Source of the DNA: Piscinibacter sp943370595
GTDB lineage: Bacteria; Pseudomonadota; Gammaproteobacteria; Burkholderiales; Burkholderiaceae_C
Direction: 5' to 3'
Assembly (NCBI GenBank): GCA_943370595.1
Contig: CALRRO020000005.1
Location: 62,001 to 126,000, forward strand
DNA length: 64,000 bases
Shown here: positions 7,266 to 16,809 of the stretch, piece after piece
Layout of the letters: every line of letters begins with the position of its first letter
Numbering within the stretch: position 1 is the first letter of the stretch
Notes under the pieces: generated by a model
What the model saw: only the letters and a program-made list of their open reading frames with translations
Databases searched by the model: none
Told to the model about the DNA's origin: nothing
Program-made: the position numbers and the translations under genes

Positions 7266-9061
7266 AGATCCACCCGCAGGCGGGCGAGCGTCTCGCGCAG
7301 CACGTCATTGGCGCTGTCGCGCACCTTCGCGTCGCGCCAGACGCGGCGCGCTTCGTCATGCTGGCCGCTGACCCACAGCACCTCGCCGAGGTGGGCGGCG
7401 ATTTCCGGGTCGGGCCGCGACTGGTAGGCCTGGCGCAGCAGGCGCAGCGCCTCGGCGCGGTTGCCCAGGCGGTACTCCACCCAGCCCAGGCTGTCGGTGA
7501 TGAAGGGTTCGCCGGGGCTCAGGTCCAGCGCCTTCCTGATCAGGTCGCGGGCCTCGGGCAGGCGCAGGTTGCGCTCGGCCAGGGAATAGCCCAGCGCGTT
7601 GTACGCATGGTGGTGGTCCGGCTTGAGCTCGATGACCTTGCGCAGCAGGCGCTCCATCTCGTCCATGCGGTTGAGCTTCTCGGCCATCATCGACTGCTCG
7701 TAGAGCAGGTCGACGTCGCCGGGGAACTGCCGGTTGGCCTGTTCGAGCACGGCGTTGGCTTCCTTCCAGAGCTTCACGTCACGCAGCACCTGCGCTTCGG
7801 CGAGCAGCTTGGCGCGACTGTCGGTCGGGGTCTTCTCCGGCGTCAGGCGGATCAGCTCGCGCGCATCCTTCACCTTGCCCTGGCGGGCGAGCAGCGAGGC
7901 GCGGCGCGTCTGCACCTCGAGCGCACGCTGCGGCGTGTCGACCTTGGCCAGCCATGACTCGGCCGTCTTGAAGTCGCGCTGCTGTTCTGCCGCCTGGGCC
8001 AGCAGCAGCCAGGCCTGCGTGCGGCCCTGCTCGCGCGCTGCGGCGGGGTTGGCGGGCGCCTCGTCGTCTTCGTCATCGTCGCGTGCCGTGGCGGCCAGCG
8101 GCTCGGCATCGAGGCGCTGCAGGTAGGTCTTCAGCGCCACGACGGCCTCGGACGGGTGGCGCAGCTCGACGTGCAGGGCACCCAGGGTCAGCCAGGGCGG
8201 CGCCATCTCCGGCGCGATGCGGGTGACAGTCTCCAGCTGCGCGGTGGCGTCGCCGTAGCGCTGCACGGTGGTCAGCACGCGAACGTAGGAGAGCCGCACG
8301 GCGTGGCTTTCCGGCTTCGTCTTCAGGTGCGCGTTGACCAGCGCCTCGGCTTCGGGCGAGCTCGCCACCAGGCCGACGGCCAGCAGGGCGACGGTCTCGT
8401 TGCCGGGTTCGTCGGCATGGGCGCGCTGCAGCAGCGGCAGGGCCTTGGCGGTGTCGGGCACGCCCAGCCAGGCGCGGGCCAGCGCGAGCCGCGCGGCGGT
8501 GCGCGTGCCCGGCCGGTCCTGCCAGTCGCGCACGACGCGTTCGATGATCGCCGGCGTCTGCGACTTGTCGCTGGTGCGGGCGAAGAACCCCGGCAGCGAC
8601 TGGATCAGCGCCGGGCGATCGACCTCGGCGGTCAGCTGGATCAGCGAGCGCAGCGGCTCGACCGATTCGTCGACGCGGTTCAGCGCCACCAGCAACTGGA
8701 TCAGGTAGCGGTGCGCTTCGACCGAATTGGGCAGTGCCGAGCGCCAGGCCATCACGGCGGCCAGCGCCTGGTCGCCCGCGCGCGCCTGCAGCGCGATCTC
8801 GGTGGCGCGGCGGAACAGCTGTTCGTCCTTCGTGCGCCGTGCGGCGTCGAGCACCACCTGATAGGCTGTGCCGGGCTCGCCGTCGCGCAACTCGATCTCG
8901 CCGATCAGCAGCTGATAGAACAACTGGGCATCGAGTGCCGAGTTCTCGGCCTTGGGCGTGCCGGCAGGAGCCTGGGCCACTGCCGGGGTGACGCCGAACA
9001 GCCACGAGGCCAGCAGGGCGGCGAGCAGCGGCTGGACTGCTCGGAACGAAGGGGACGACAT
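7262..9061 (-). CDS. Exported tetratricopeptide-repeat protein
   Basis: A 599-aa protein with a Sec signal peptide (residues 1-29, ending AVAQA) and many helical TPR-like repeats over most of its length. The clearest TPR units are in the C-terminal third (blocks such as HHHAYNALGYSLAERNLRLPEARDLI). Such proteins are periplasmic or outer-membrane-bound scaffolds; no catalytic motif is seen. It is regularly found upstream of lolB-ispE in Burkholderiales, but its partner is unknown. The ATG has a strong CAGGAG site. A likely -10 (TAGAAT) lies at 9088-9093 on the minus strand, in the short divergent gap shared with mutM. Confidence 0.85.
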   Translation of the reverse strand: MSSPSFRAVQPLLAALLASWLFGVTPAVAQAPAGTPKAENSALDAQLFYQLLIGEIELRDGEPGTAYQVVLDAARRTKDEQLFRRATEIALQARAGDQALAAVMAWRSALPNSVEAHRYLIQLLVALNRVDESVEPLRSLIQLTAEVDRPALIQSLPGFFARTSDKSQTPAIIERVVRDWQDRPGTRTAARLALARAWLGVPDTAKALPLLQRAHADEPGNETVALLAVGLVASSPEAEALVNAHLKTKPESHAVRLSYVRVLTTVQRYGDATAQLETVTRIAPEMAPPWLTLGALHVELRHPSEAVVALKTYLQRLDAEPLAATARDDDEDDEAPANPAAAREQGRTQAWLLLAQAAEQQRDFKTAESWLAKVDTPQRALEVQTRRASLLARQGKVKDARELIRLTPEKTPTDSRAKLLAEAQVLRDVKLWKEANAVLEQANRQFPGDVDLLYEQSMMAEKLNRMDEMERLLRKVIELKPDHHHAYNALGYSLAERNLRLPEARDLIRKALDLSPGEPFITDSLGWVEYRLGNRAEALRLLRQAYQSRPDPEIAAHLGEVLWVSGQHDEARRVWRDAKVRDSANDVLRETLARLRVDL

Positions 9062-9130
9062 CGGCAGCTCCTGGGGGCTTGAAATTCATTCTAGTGGCGG
9101 GTGCCACCCCCTGCGATCCGGCCGGCTCGC

Positions 9131-9136
9131 GATAAT
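9131..9136 (+). promoter_or_regulatory. -10-like box 7 nt before mutM ATG
   Basis: GATAAT lies at 9131-9136, seven bases before the mutM ATG, and no Shine-Dalgarno sequence is present. If used, transcription would start at or next to the start codon. No clear -35 is visible, so this is tentative. Confidence 0.35.
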
Positions 9137-9143
9137 TCCTCAC

Positions 9144-9959
9144 ATGCCCGAACTTCCCGAGGTCGAGACCACGCGGCGCAGCTTCGCCGACCGCATCGTG
9201 GGCGCGACGGTGCGTGCCGTGCGCCTGGGCAAGCCCCTGCGCTGGCCACTGGGCTGCGCGGGCGAGTCGCTGGTCGGCCACCGCATCGGCCAGGCCGCGC
9301 GCCGCGGCAAGTACCTGTGGCTGCCGCTGAACGACGGTGGCCTGCTGATGCACCTGGGCATGTCCGGCTCGCTGGCCTTCAGCGACGCGCCGGCGCTCCC
9401 CGGCACGCACGACCACTTCGACCTGGTGACCTCGCGCGGCACGCTGCGCCTGACCGACCCGCGACGCTTCGGCGCCGTGGTCTGGTCTCCAGCGTTCGAT
9501 GCGCCGCCGGCCGCCAAGCTGCTGGCCGGGCTCGGGCTGGAGCCCTTCGATCCGGCCTTCACCGGCGAGCATCTTCACCGCGCACTGCGCGGCCGCCGCG
9601 TCGCGATCAAGCAGGCACTGCTGGCCGGTGACATCGTGGTCGGCGCCGGCAACATCTATGCCTGCGAGGCGCTGTTCGAGGCGCGCATCGACCCCCGCCT
9701 CGCGGCGGGGCGCCTGAGCCGGCCGCGCTGCGAGCGTCTGGCAGTGGCGGTGCGGCGCATCCTGGCGCAGGCGCTCGAACTCGGCGGCAGCACGCTGCGC
9801 GACTTCCGCGATGCCCACGGCATGGCCGGCAGCTTCCAGCAGCAGGCGAAGGTGTACGGCCGCGAGGGGCAGGCCTGCGTCGTCTGCGCCACGCCGGTGC
9901 GGCGCATCGTCCAGGCCCAGCGCTCGACCTTCTTCTGCCCCCGTTGTCAGACGCGGTGA
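9144..9959 (+). CDS. mutM: MutM/Fpg, formamidopyrimidine-DNA glycosylase
   Basis: MutM excises 8-oxoguanine and other oxidised purines and cuts the abasic site. The 271-aa protein starts PELPEVETTRR, so after Met removal the catalytic Pro is N-terminal, followed by Glu; Lys56 (RRGKYLWL) is the third key residue. The H2TH region contains VVGAGNIYACEALFEARIDP, and the tail has a four-Cys zinc finger (CVVC ... CPRC). The ATG at 9144 is fixed by the required PELPE start. There is no ribosome site upstream and a -10-like GATAAT sits 7 nt away. Confidence 0.98.
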   Translation: MPELPEVETTRRSFADRIVGATVRAVRLGKPLRWPLGCAGESLVGHRIGQAARRGKYLWLPLNDGGLLMHLGMSGSLAFSDAPALPGTHDHFDLVTSRGTLRLTDPRRFGAVVWSPAFDAPPAAKLLAGLGLEPFDPAFTGEHLHRALRGRRVAIKQALLAGDIVVGAGNIYACEALFEARIDPRLAAGRLSRPRCERLAVAVRRILAQALELGGSTLRDFRDAHGMAGSFQQQAKVYGREGQACVVCATPVRRIVQAQRSTFFCPRCQTR

Positions 9960-10088
9960 CGAGGCGTCACGAGACGTATCCGGGTTTCCCCTGCACGTCC
10001 GGTTTTGCCATGCGACAATCCGCGCGCCTCGGCCAGCGGTGATGAATCCACGCCGGTGGCCGACGGAGACAAGAACAGCACCCGCGCA

Positions 10089-10931
10089 ATGCCGAGTGAA
10101 AACGCCCCCGCGAGCGGCGATACCCTGATCGAGATCGACCACGTCACGTTCGGGTACGACGCGAGCCGCACCATCCTCAACGACATCTCGCTGCGCTTCC
10201 AGCGCGGCAAGGTCACGTCCATTCTCGGCAGTTCCGGCTGCGGCAAGACCACGCTGCTGCGCCTGATCGGCGGCGTGCACGCCGCCAATTCGGGCACGGT
10301 CAAGTTCGACGGGCAACTCGTCGACACCCGCGACCGCGAGCTGCTGTTCCGCCTGCGCCGGCGCATGGGCGTGCTGTTCCAGTTCGGCGCGCTGTTCACC
10401 GACCTGTCGGTGTTCGACAACGTGGCCTTCCCGCTGCGCGAGCAGACCGATCTCAGCGAACCGATGATCCGCGACATCGTGCTGATGAAGCTCAACGCCG
10501 TCGGCCTGCGCGGCGCGGCGGCACTGCGCATCTCCGAGGTCTCCGGCGGCATGGCGCGGCGCATCGCGCTGGCTCGCGCGATTGCGCTGGACCCCGAACT
10601 GATCATGTACGACGAGCCCTTCGCCGGACTCGACCTGATCTCGATGGGCGTGGCCGCGCGGCTGATCCGCACGCTCAACGACGTCACCGGCTCGACCTCG
10701 CTGGTGATCTCGCACGACGTGCCCGAGTGCATGGCGATCAGCGACCACGTCGTGCTGCTGGCCAACGGCGGGCGCATCGTCGCGCAAGGCACGCCCGCCG
10801 ACCTGATGGGTTCGACCGATCCGGAAGTGCGCCAGTTCGTGCGCGGCGAACCCGACGGCCCGGTCAAGTTCCACTACCCGGCCAAGACCATCGCCGAGGA
10901 CTTCGGTGTCGCCGCCGGAGGGGGCGCATGA
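10089..10931 (+). CDS. mlaF: MlaF, ATPase of the Mla phospholipid transporter
   Basis: MlaF powers the inner-membrane MlaFEDB complex that moves phospholipids between the membranes and keeps outer-leaflet asymmetry. The 280-aa protein has Walker A GSSGCGKT (residues 47-54), a Q-loop LFQFGALF, the ABC signature SEVSGGMARR, Walker B LIMYDEP and the switch His in ISHDVPE. A longer frame begins at a TTG at 10005, but I prefer the ATG at 10089 because homology begins just after it; this choice is uncertain. Its stop overlaps the mlaE start (ATGA). First gene of the six-gene operon. Confidence 0.93.
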   Translation: MPSENAPASGDTLIEIDHVTFGYDASRTILNDISLRFQRGKVTSILGSSGCGKTTLLRLIGGVHAANSGTVKFDGQLVDTRDRELLFRLRRRMGVLFQFGALFTDLSVFDNVAFPLREQTDLSEPMIRDIVLMKLNAVGLRGAAALRISEVSGGMARRIALARAIALDPELIMYDEPFAGLDLISMGVAARLIRTLNDVTGSTSLVISHDVPECMAISDHVVLLANGGRIVAQGTPADLMGSTDPEVRQFVRGEPDGPVKFHYPAKTIAEDFGVAAGGGA

Positions 10932-11707
10932 ACTTCGTCGCCTTGCTCGGCGCACGCACGCTCGACGTGCTGCGCTCCTTCGGCCACGCCGCGATCTTCT
11001 TCCTCGACCTGCTGCGCGCGATCCCGGCGGCGTTGCGCCGCTTCGGGCTGGTGGTGGTGCAGATCCACGCCATCGGCAACCGCTCACTGATCATCATCCT
11101 GGCCTCGGGCCTGGCGGTGGGCTTCGTGCTCGCGCTGCAGATGTACTACGCGCTGGTGGCCTACGGCGCTGCCGAGTCGCTCGGGCTGATCGTGAACCTC
11201 GCGCTGGTGCGTGAGCTCGGGCCGGTGGTCACCGGGCTCCTGTTCGCCGGCCGCGCCGGCACCTCGCTGACCGCCGAGATCGGCCTGATGAAAGCCGGCG
11301 AGCAGCTCGCCGCGATGGAGATGATGGCGATCGACCCGAAGGCGCGCGTGCTGGCGCCGCGGTTCATCGCCGGCATGGTGTCGATGCCGCTGCTGGCGGC
11401 GCTGTTCTCGGCCATCGGCATCCTCGGCGCCTACGTCGTCGCGGTGATGTTGATCGGCGTGGACGCGGGCAACTTCTGGTCCATCATGCAGAGCAAGGTG
11501 GACGTGTGGCGGGACGTCGGCAACGGCATCGTCAAGAGCGCCGTCTTCGGCGTGATCGTCTCGTTCGTCGCGCTGTACCAGGGCCACGAGACCGACGCCA
11601 CGCCCGAGGGCGTGGCCTACGCCACGACGCGCACGGTGGTGATCTCGTCGCTGGCCATCCTGGGCATGGACTTCATCCTCACGGCGCTGATGTTCTCGAC
11701 GCCGTAA
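10928..11707 (+). CDS. mlaE: MlaE, permease of the Mla transporter
   Basis: MlaE is the inner-membrane permease dimer of the Mla complex. The 259-aa product has about five to six hydrophobic helices and the MlaE-family core: an N-terminal interfacial helix, VNLALVRELGPVVTGLLFAGRAGTSLTAEIG, which contacts the ATPase, and MEMMAIDPKARVLAPR. The ATG at 10928 overlaps the mlaF stop by 4 bp. mlaD follows after 21 bp. Confidence 0.97.
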   Translation: MNFVALLGARTLDVLRSFGHAAIFFLDLLRAIPAALRRFGLVVVQIHAIGNRSLIIILASGLAVGFVLALQMYYALVAYGAAESLGLIVNLALVRELGPVVTGLLFAGRAGTSLTAEIGLMKAGEQLAAMEMMAIDPKARVLAPRFIAGMVSMPLLAALFSAIGILGAYVVAVMLIGVDAGNFWSIMQSKVDVWRDVGNGIVKSAVFGVIVSFVALYQGHETDATPEGVAYATTRTVVISSLAILGMDFILTALMFSTP

Positions 11708-11728
11708 GACCGAAAGGAAACACGCGAG

Positions 11729-12214
11729 ATGGGCAAGAAAGGCATTGAAACCCTGGTCGGGCTGTTCGTCCTGCTGGGCATGCTCGGGCTGGTGTTCCTG
11801 GCGCTGAAGGCGGCCAACCTGGCCAGCTTCGGCGGCGGCGACACCTACACGCTGACCGCCAAGTTCGACAACATCGGCGGCCTCAAGCCGCGCGCGCCGG
11901 TGCGCAGCGCCGGCGTGAACGTCGGCCGCGTCGCCTCGATCTCGCTGGACGCGAAGACCTACCAGGGCGTGGTCCGGCTCGAGATCGACAAGGGCGTGCA
12001 GTTCCCGAAGGACTCGCAGGCGCGCATCCTCACCGCCGGTCTGCTGGGCGACCAGTACATCGGCCTCGAGCCCGGCGCCGACGAGAAGACGCTGGTCGCC
12101 GGCGAGACCATCACGCAGACCCAGTCGGCCGTGGTGCTGGAGAGCCTGATCAGCCAGTTCCTGTTCAACAAGGCGGCGGACGCGGGCGGCGCCGACGCCG
12201 GAGCCAAGAAGTGA
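11729..12214 (+). CDS. mlaD: MlaD, MCE-domain substrate-binding subunit
   Basis: MlaD forms a hexameric ring anchored in the inner membrane, through which lipid passes between MlaE and MlaC. The 161-aa protein has one N-terminal membrane helix (about residues 7-27) and one MCE domain (about 39-115, with FDNIGGLKPRAPVRSAGVNVG). The short C-terminal hydrophobic helix (ESLISQFLF) is the usual pore helix. The ATG has a GAAAGGAAAC site. Its stop overlaps the mlaA start by 4 bp. Confidence 0.97.
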   Translation: MGKKGIETLVGLFVLLGMLGLVFLALKAANLASFGGGDTYTLTAKFDNIGGLKPRAPVRSAGVNVGRVASISLDAKTYQGVVRLEIDKGVQFPKDSQARILTAGLLGDQYIGLEPGADEKTLVAGETITQTQSAVVLESLISQFLFNKAADAGGADAGAKK

Positions 12215-12957
12215 AACGCTTCGGCGCGCTCGCCGCGCTGTCGGCCGCCTTGCTGCTGGGCGGCTGTGCGACCACGCTCAACGACGTGCGCGGCGGCCCG
12301 GGCGCGAGGCTCGACCCGTGGGAGAACTGGAACCGCAAGGTCTTCGCGTTCAACGAAGGCCTGGACGAGCACGTGCTCAAGCCGGTGGCGACGGTCTACT
12401 CGAACGTCGTGCCGCAGCCGGTGCGCCGGGGCGTCGACAACTTCTTCGGCAACTTCGCCGACGCCTGGTCGGCCGTCAACAACTTCCTGCAGGGCAAGGG
12501 CACGGCCGGTGTCTACGACGTCATGCGCGTCGGCACCAATACGGTGTTCGGCATCGTCGGCCTGCTCGACGTCGCCACCGAACTGGGCCTCGAGAAGACG
12601 CGCGAGGACTTCGGCCAGACACTGGGCGTGTGGGGCATGGGCACCGGCGCCTACATCGTGTGGCCGCTGTTCGGGCCGTCCAGCGTGCGCGACTCCATCG
12701 GCCTGCCGCTGGACACGGCCGTCACGCCGGCGGTGGCCTTCAACGACGGTGGCGCCCGCTACAGCCTGACCGCGTTGCAGATCGTCAATACCCGCGCCAA
12801 CCTGCTGGGCGCCACCCGCGTGCTCGACGACATCGCGCTGGACAAGTACAACTTCATCCGCGACGCCTACCTGCAGCGCCGCCGCAGCCTGGTGTTCGAC
12901 GGCAACGATCCGCCACCCGAGGATCCGACCGACCCCGAGGCTCCCGCCGCAAAGTGA
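12211..12957 (+). CDS. mlaA: MlaA (VacJ), outer-membrane lipoprotein of the Mla system
   Basis: MlaA sits in the outer membrane and removes misplaced phospholipids from the outer leaflet, handing them to MlaC. The 248-aa product has a lipobox (LLGGCAT, Cys at about residue 19) and the VacJ core: DPWENWNRKVFAFNEGLDE, VDNFFGNFADAWSAVNNFLQG and LGVWGMGTGAYIVWPLFGPS. The acidic, Pro-rich tail is unstructured. Unlike E. coli, where mlaA is elsewhere, it is in the mla operon, as in Neisseria and Burkholderia. Confidence 0.97.
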   Translation: MKRFGALAALSAALLLGGCATTLNDVRGGPGARLDPWENWNRKVFAFNEGLDEHVLKPVATVYSNVVPQPVRRGVDNFFGNFADAWSAVNNFLQGKGTAGVYDVMRVGTNTVFGIVGLLDVATELGLEKTREDFGQTLGVWGMGTGAYIVWPLFGPSSVRDSIGLPLDTAVTPAVAFNDGGARYSLTALQIVNTRANLLGATRVLDDIALDKYNFIRDAYLQRRRSLVFDGNDPPPEDPTDPEAPAAK

Positions 12958-13066
12958 ACCTGCGAGCGGGCTCGACCGTTAACGAATGCAAGGTGTTGAA
13001 CCCTGCGGCCTGGAACGCCTCTGAGTTCCGGCAGCCGCCAGACGGCACCGCTGAAAGGAAAATGAC

Positions 13067-13693
13067 ATGCTGACGAATCGATTGACTGCCTGGATTGCGC
13101 CGCTCGTGCTGATGTTCGCGGCCGCATCGGCCAGCGCCGCCGACGCCACCAAGGCGCCGGACCAGCTGATCAAGGAAGTCTCCACCGACGTTCTGGACAC
13201 CATCAAGGCCGACAAGACCATCCAGGCCGGCGACGTGGCGAAGATCATCACGCTGGTCGACACCAAGGTCATGCCTTACGTGAACTTCCAGCGCATGACG
13301 GCCTCGGCCGTCGGCCGCTACTGGCGCCAGGCCACGCCCGAGCAGCAGAAGCGCCTGCAGGACGAGTTCAAGATCCTGCTGGTGCGCACCTACTCGGGTG
13401 CGCTGTCGCAGGTGAAGGACCAGACCGTGCAGCTCAAGCCGATGCGCGCCAACCCGGACGACAAGGACGTGGTCGTGAAGACCGAGGTGCGTGGCAAGGG
13501 CGACCCGATCCAGCTCGACTACCGCCTCGAGAAGAAGGACGACGGCTGGAAGATCTACGACGTCAACGTGCTCGGCGTGTGGCTGGTTCAGAACTACACC
13601 AGCAGCTTCGCGCAGGAGATCGGCGCCAATGGCATCGACGGCCTGATCGCCAAGCTGGCCGAGCGCAACAAGGCCGCTGCGTCCAAGTCCTGA
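13067..13693 (+). CDS. mlaC: MlaC, periplasmic phospholipid shuttle
   Basis: MlaC carries phospholipid between MlaA and MlaFEDB. The 208-aa protein has a Sec signal peptide (cut after ASASA, about residue 24) and the Tol-Tol-Ttg2 family pattern: VMPYVNFQRMTASAVGRYWRQATPEQQKRL, YSGALSQVKDQTV and WKIYDVNVLGVWLVQNYTSSF. The 109-bp gap after mlaA is the largest in the operon and holds nothing clear apart from an AAAGGAAA ribosome site. Confidence 0.96.
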   Translation: MLTNRLTAWIAPLVLMFAAASASAADATKAPDQLIKEVSTDVLDTIKADKTIQAGDVAKIITLVDTKVMPYVNFQRMTASAVGRYWRQATPEQQKRLQDEFKILLVRTYSGALSQVKDQTVQLKPMRANPDDKDVVVKTEVRGKGDPIQLDYRLEKKDDGWKIYDVNVLGVWLVQNYTSSFAQEIGANGIDGLIAKLAERNKAAASKS

Positions 13694-13715
13694 TCCGCCA
13701 ATCCGAAGGAACGCC

Positions 13716-14000
13716 ATGCTGCTGCCCGCCACCCTGACGATGCGCGAGTCGAGCGACACCATGCGCCTGCTCGCGCAGTCGCTCCAGGGCGGCGATGCGG
13801 CGGCCGAGGTGATCGTCGACGCTGCACCGCTGCAGCAGTTCGACACCGCAGCGCTGGCGGTGCTGCTCGAGGTGCGCCGCCTGGCGATGTCCTGGGGGCG
13901 GCCGTTCAGTGTGCGCAATGCGCCGGAAAAGCTCTCGGCGCTGGCCCAGCTTTACGGCGTGGCCGAACTGCTGTTCACGCCTGTGCCGGACGCGGCCTGA
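13716..14000 (+). CDS. mlaB: MlaB, STAS-domain subunit
   Basis: MlaB is the small cytosolic STAS protein that binds MlaF and is needed for complex assembly and activity. The 94-aa product is a single STAS domain; the loop around VDAAPLQQFDTAALAVLLEVRR is the signature region. Position at the end of mlaFEDAC supports the call more than sequence alone. Its last 26 bp overlap the end of msrQ on the opposite strand. Confidence 0.88.
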   Translation: MLLPATLTMRESSDTMRLLAQSLQGGDAAAEVIVDAAPLQQFDTAALAVLLEVRRLAMSWGRPFSVRNAPEKLSALAQLYGVAELLFTPVPDAA

Positions 14001-14586
14001 GCCGCCATACCCGCCAGCCCAGCAAGACGCCGATCACCACGGCGTAGACCGCCACCTCGGCGAAGTCGTTCTTGCCGGCGCGCATCCAGAAGAAATGCAG
14101 CAGCGCCAGCAGTGCGATCGCGTAGACGAGGCGGTGCAGTGCCTGCCATCGCGGCGCGCCGAGCGCCTTGATCGCCCGGTTGAACGAGGTCGCCGCCAGC
14201 GGCACCAGCAGCAGCAGCGCCAGGAAGCCGACCAGGGCGAACGGGCGCTTGGGGATGTCGCGCACGATCGTCGCGAGGTCCAGGCCCATGTCGAGCCAGG
14301 CGTAGGCCAGGAAGTGCAGCACCGCGTAGAAGAAGACGAACAGGCCGAGCATGCGGCGAAAGCGCGCCAGCGCCGGCTGCTTCGTCCACTGGCGCAGCGG
14401 CGTCACCGCGAGCACCAGGCACAGGCAGCGCAGCGTCCAGTCTCCAGTCGATCGGATCAGTGCCTCGGCCGGATTCGCTCCGAGGCGGTTCGCCATCGCG
14501 CCGTAGACCAGCCAGGCCAACGGCAGCAGGCAGGCGACGAACAGCACCGGCTTGGCCGCCGGATGCAGCAGCGCGGGCCGGGCCAC
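13975..14586 (-). CDS. msrQ: MsrQ, haem-binding membrane subunit of MsrPQ
   Basis: MsrQ passes electrons from the quinone pool, via b haem, to periplasmic MsrP. The 203-aa protein has about six hydrophobic helices and the conserved His residues for haem in VLHFLAYAW, ALHRLVYA and LLHFFWM. The start is GTG at 14586, one base after the msrP stop, so the pair is coupled. The 3' end overlaps mlaB by 26 bp in opposite orientation. Confidence 0.94.
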   Translation of the reverse strand: MARPALLHPAAKPVLFVACLLPLAWLVYGAMANRLGANPAEALIRSTGDWTLRCLCLVLAVTPLRQWTKQPALARFRRMLGLFVFFYAVLHFLAYAWLDMGLDLATIVRDIPKRPFALVGFLALLLLVPLAATSFNRAIKALGAPRWQALHRLVYAIALLALLHFFWMRAGKNDFAEVAVYAVVIGVLLGWRVWRLRPRPAQA

Positions 14587-14587
14587 C

Positions 14588-15580
<993 letters not shown>

Positions 15581-15662
15581 GGTCGGATCCTGTGGATGAA
15601 TCTGTGCTGGCGATCACTCGGTCGTGCGCACGCCGCACGCCTTACACCGCGGCGACGCGGCC

Positions 15663-16001
15663 TCAGATCACGTCGCCGAAGTCGGTCGGCTCGAACAGCC
15701 GCAGCGAACTCTTCGAGACACGCTCGCGGAAGCTCTTGCGCGCGAACAGCTTGGCCTGGGCCTGCTCGGGCAGGTCGGTGATGTTCAGGACGTTCTTGAC
15801 GATCAGCGTGTCGATCACGTCTTCGAGCACACGCACGAAGTCGGCGTCGAGCCGGGAGAAGTCCTCGCGAGCGGTGCCGTCGTTGCCGACGAAGGCCTGT
15901 ACGTCGGGGTGGGTGTCGGGCAGGAACTCGCTGTGGTCGCCGCCGCTGCTGCGGTGCAGGCTGTCGATGCGGCCGTCGGCGTGGCGTCGAACAAAGGGCA
16001 T
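15663..16001 (-). CDS. Small conserved protein of unknown function
   Basis: A 112-aa, soluble, acidic protein starting PFVRRHADGRIDSL. It contains LDADFVRVLEDVIDTLIVKNVLNITDLPEQAQAKL in two predicted helices and ends in DFGDVI. I recall similar proteins in proteobacteria labelled tryptophan synthase beta-like, a name with no functional basis. No catalytic motif, signal peptide or membrane helix is seen. It lies alone between msrP and the cytochrome c4 terminator. Confidence 0.7.
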   Translation of the reverse strand: MPFVRRHADGRIDSLHRSSGGDHSEFLPDTHPDVQAFVGNDGTAREDFSRLDADFVRVLEDVIDTLIVKNVLNITDLPEQAQAKLFARKSFRERVSKSSLRLFEPTDFGDVI

Positions 16002-16061
16002 GGCGGGGCCTCCGAGGTCGTCAAGTCACTATACGACGCGCTGCCGCGCGCTGCGCATGCC

Positions 16062-16091
16062 CATGAAAAAGGCCGGCGCGAAGCCGGCCTT
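16062..16091 (-). terminator. Intrinsic terminator after cytochrome c4
   Basis: On the minus strand a perfect 9-bp stem (AAGGCCGGC / GCCGGCCTT, 5-nt loop) is followed by TTTTTCAT. It lies 23 bases past the cytochrome gene stop. Confidence 0.88.
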
Positions 16092-16113
16092 GTGTCACGC
16101 GCGTCGCCGCGCT

Positions 16114-16749
16114 TCAGCGCAGGCCGGCAATGTAGTCGGACACCGCCTTGATGTCGGCCTCGGTCATGCCGGCAGCGACGCCGGTCATCTGCGCGTTGTT
16201 CTTGCGAACGCCGCCGCGGAAGGCCAGCAGCTGCGCCTCGGTGTAGTCGGCGTGCTGGCCGGCCAGGCGCGGGTACTGCGACGGGATGCCGGCGCCCGAG
16301 GGGCCATGGCAGCCCGAGCAGGCCGGCACCTTGCGATCGGCGATGCCACCGCGGTAGATCTTCTCGCCCAGCGCCACGGTTGCCTTGTTCTTCGCGAACC
16401 CCGGCTTGGCTGCCTTGCCGGCGTAGAACGCGGCAACGTTCTTCATGTCCTCTTCACTCAGCGCGGAGGCGAAGCCTTTCATGATGGCGTTGTCACGCTT
16501 GCCGGACTTGAACTCGGTCAGCTGCTTGACGAGGTATTCGGGATGCTGGCCCTGCAGGATCGGATTGGCGGGGCTGCCGCGCGAGCCGTCGGACGTGTGG
16601 CAGGCACCACAGACCGCGGTGGCGGTGGCCTGGCCCTTGGCCAGGTCGGCCTTGGCGGGAGCGGCGCCTTCGGCAGCCATGGCCGGCGCGGCCAGAGCGG
16701 CGGCCAGCAGGCCGGACATCAGACTGGACAACAAGGCGGCAGCATTCAT
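16114..16749 (-). CDS. Dihaem cytochrome c4
   Basis: A periplasmic or membrane-associated electron carrier, commonly donating to terminal oxidases. The 211-aa protein has a signal peptide (to about residue 26, APAMAAEG) and two similar cytochrome c domains with CGACH (Cys47/50, His51) and CSGCH (Cys144/147, His148). Met ligands are probably in IMKGFASALS and AQMTGVAAGM. Each half has the SQYPRLAGQHADY- or ILQGQHPEYL-type segment of class I c4. It is divergent from engB, a very common betaproteobacterial pairing. Confidence 0.95.
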   Translation of the reverse strand: MNAAALLSSLMSGLLAAALAAPAMAAEGAAPAKADLAKGQATATAVCGACHTSDGSRGSPANPILQGQHPEYLVKQLTEFKSGKRDNAIMKGFASALSEEDMKNVAAFYAGKAAKPGFAKNKATVALGEKIYRGGIADRKVPACSGCHGPSGAGIPSQYPRLAGQHADYTEAQLLAFRGGVRKNNAQMTGVAAGMTEADIKAVSDYIAGLR

Positions 16750-16809
16750 GTCGGAGGGCTTCTCTCGTGCAAAACCCGAAGATTTTACAATGAGCGCTCA
16801 GGACAACCC

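Noticed and set aside
10005..10088. Upstream TTG start of mlaF
   Set aside because: The extra 28 residues show no family similarity and the region contains a possible -10 (GACAAT); kept only as an alternative.
8073..11087. A roughly 1000-codon open frame on the minus strand
   Set aside because: It runs antisense to mutM, mlaF and mlaE and shares frame only by high-GC lack of stops; its translation is low-complexity Arg/Ala/Gly/His.
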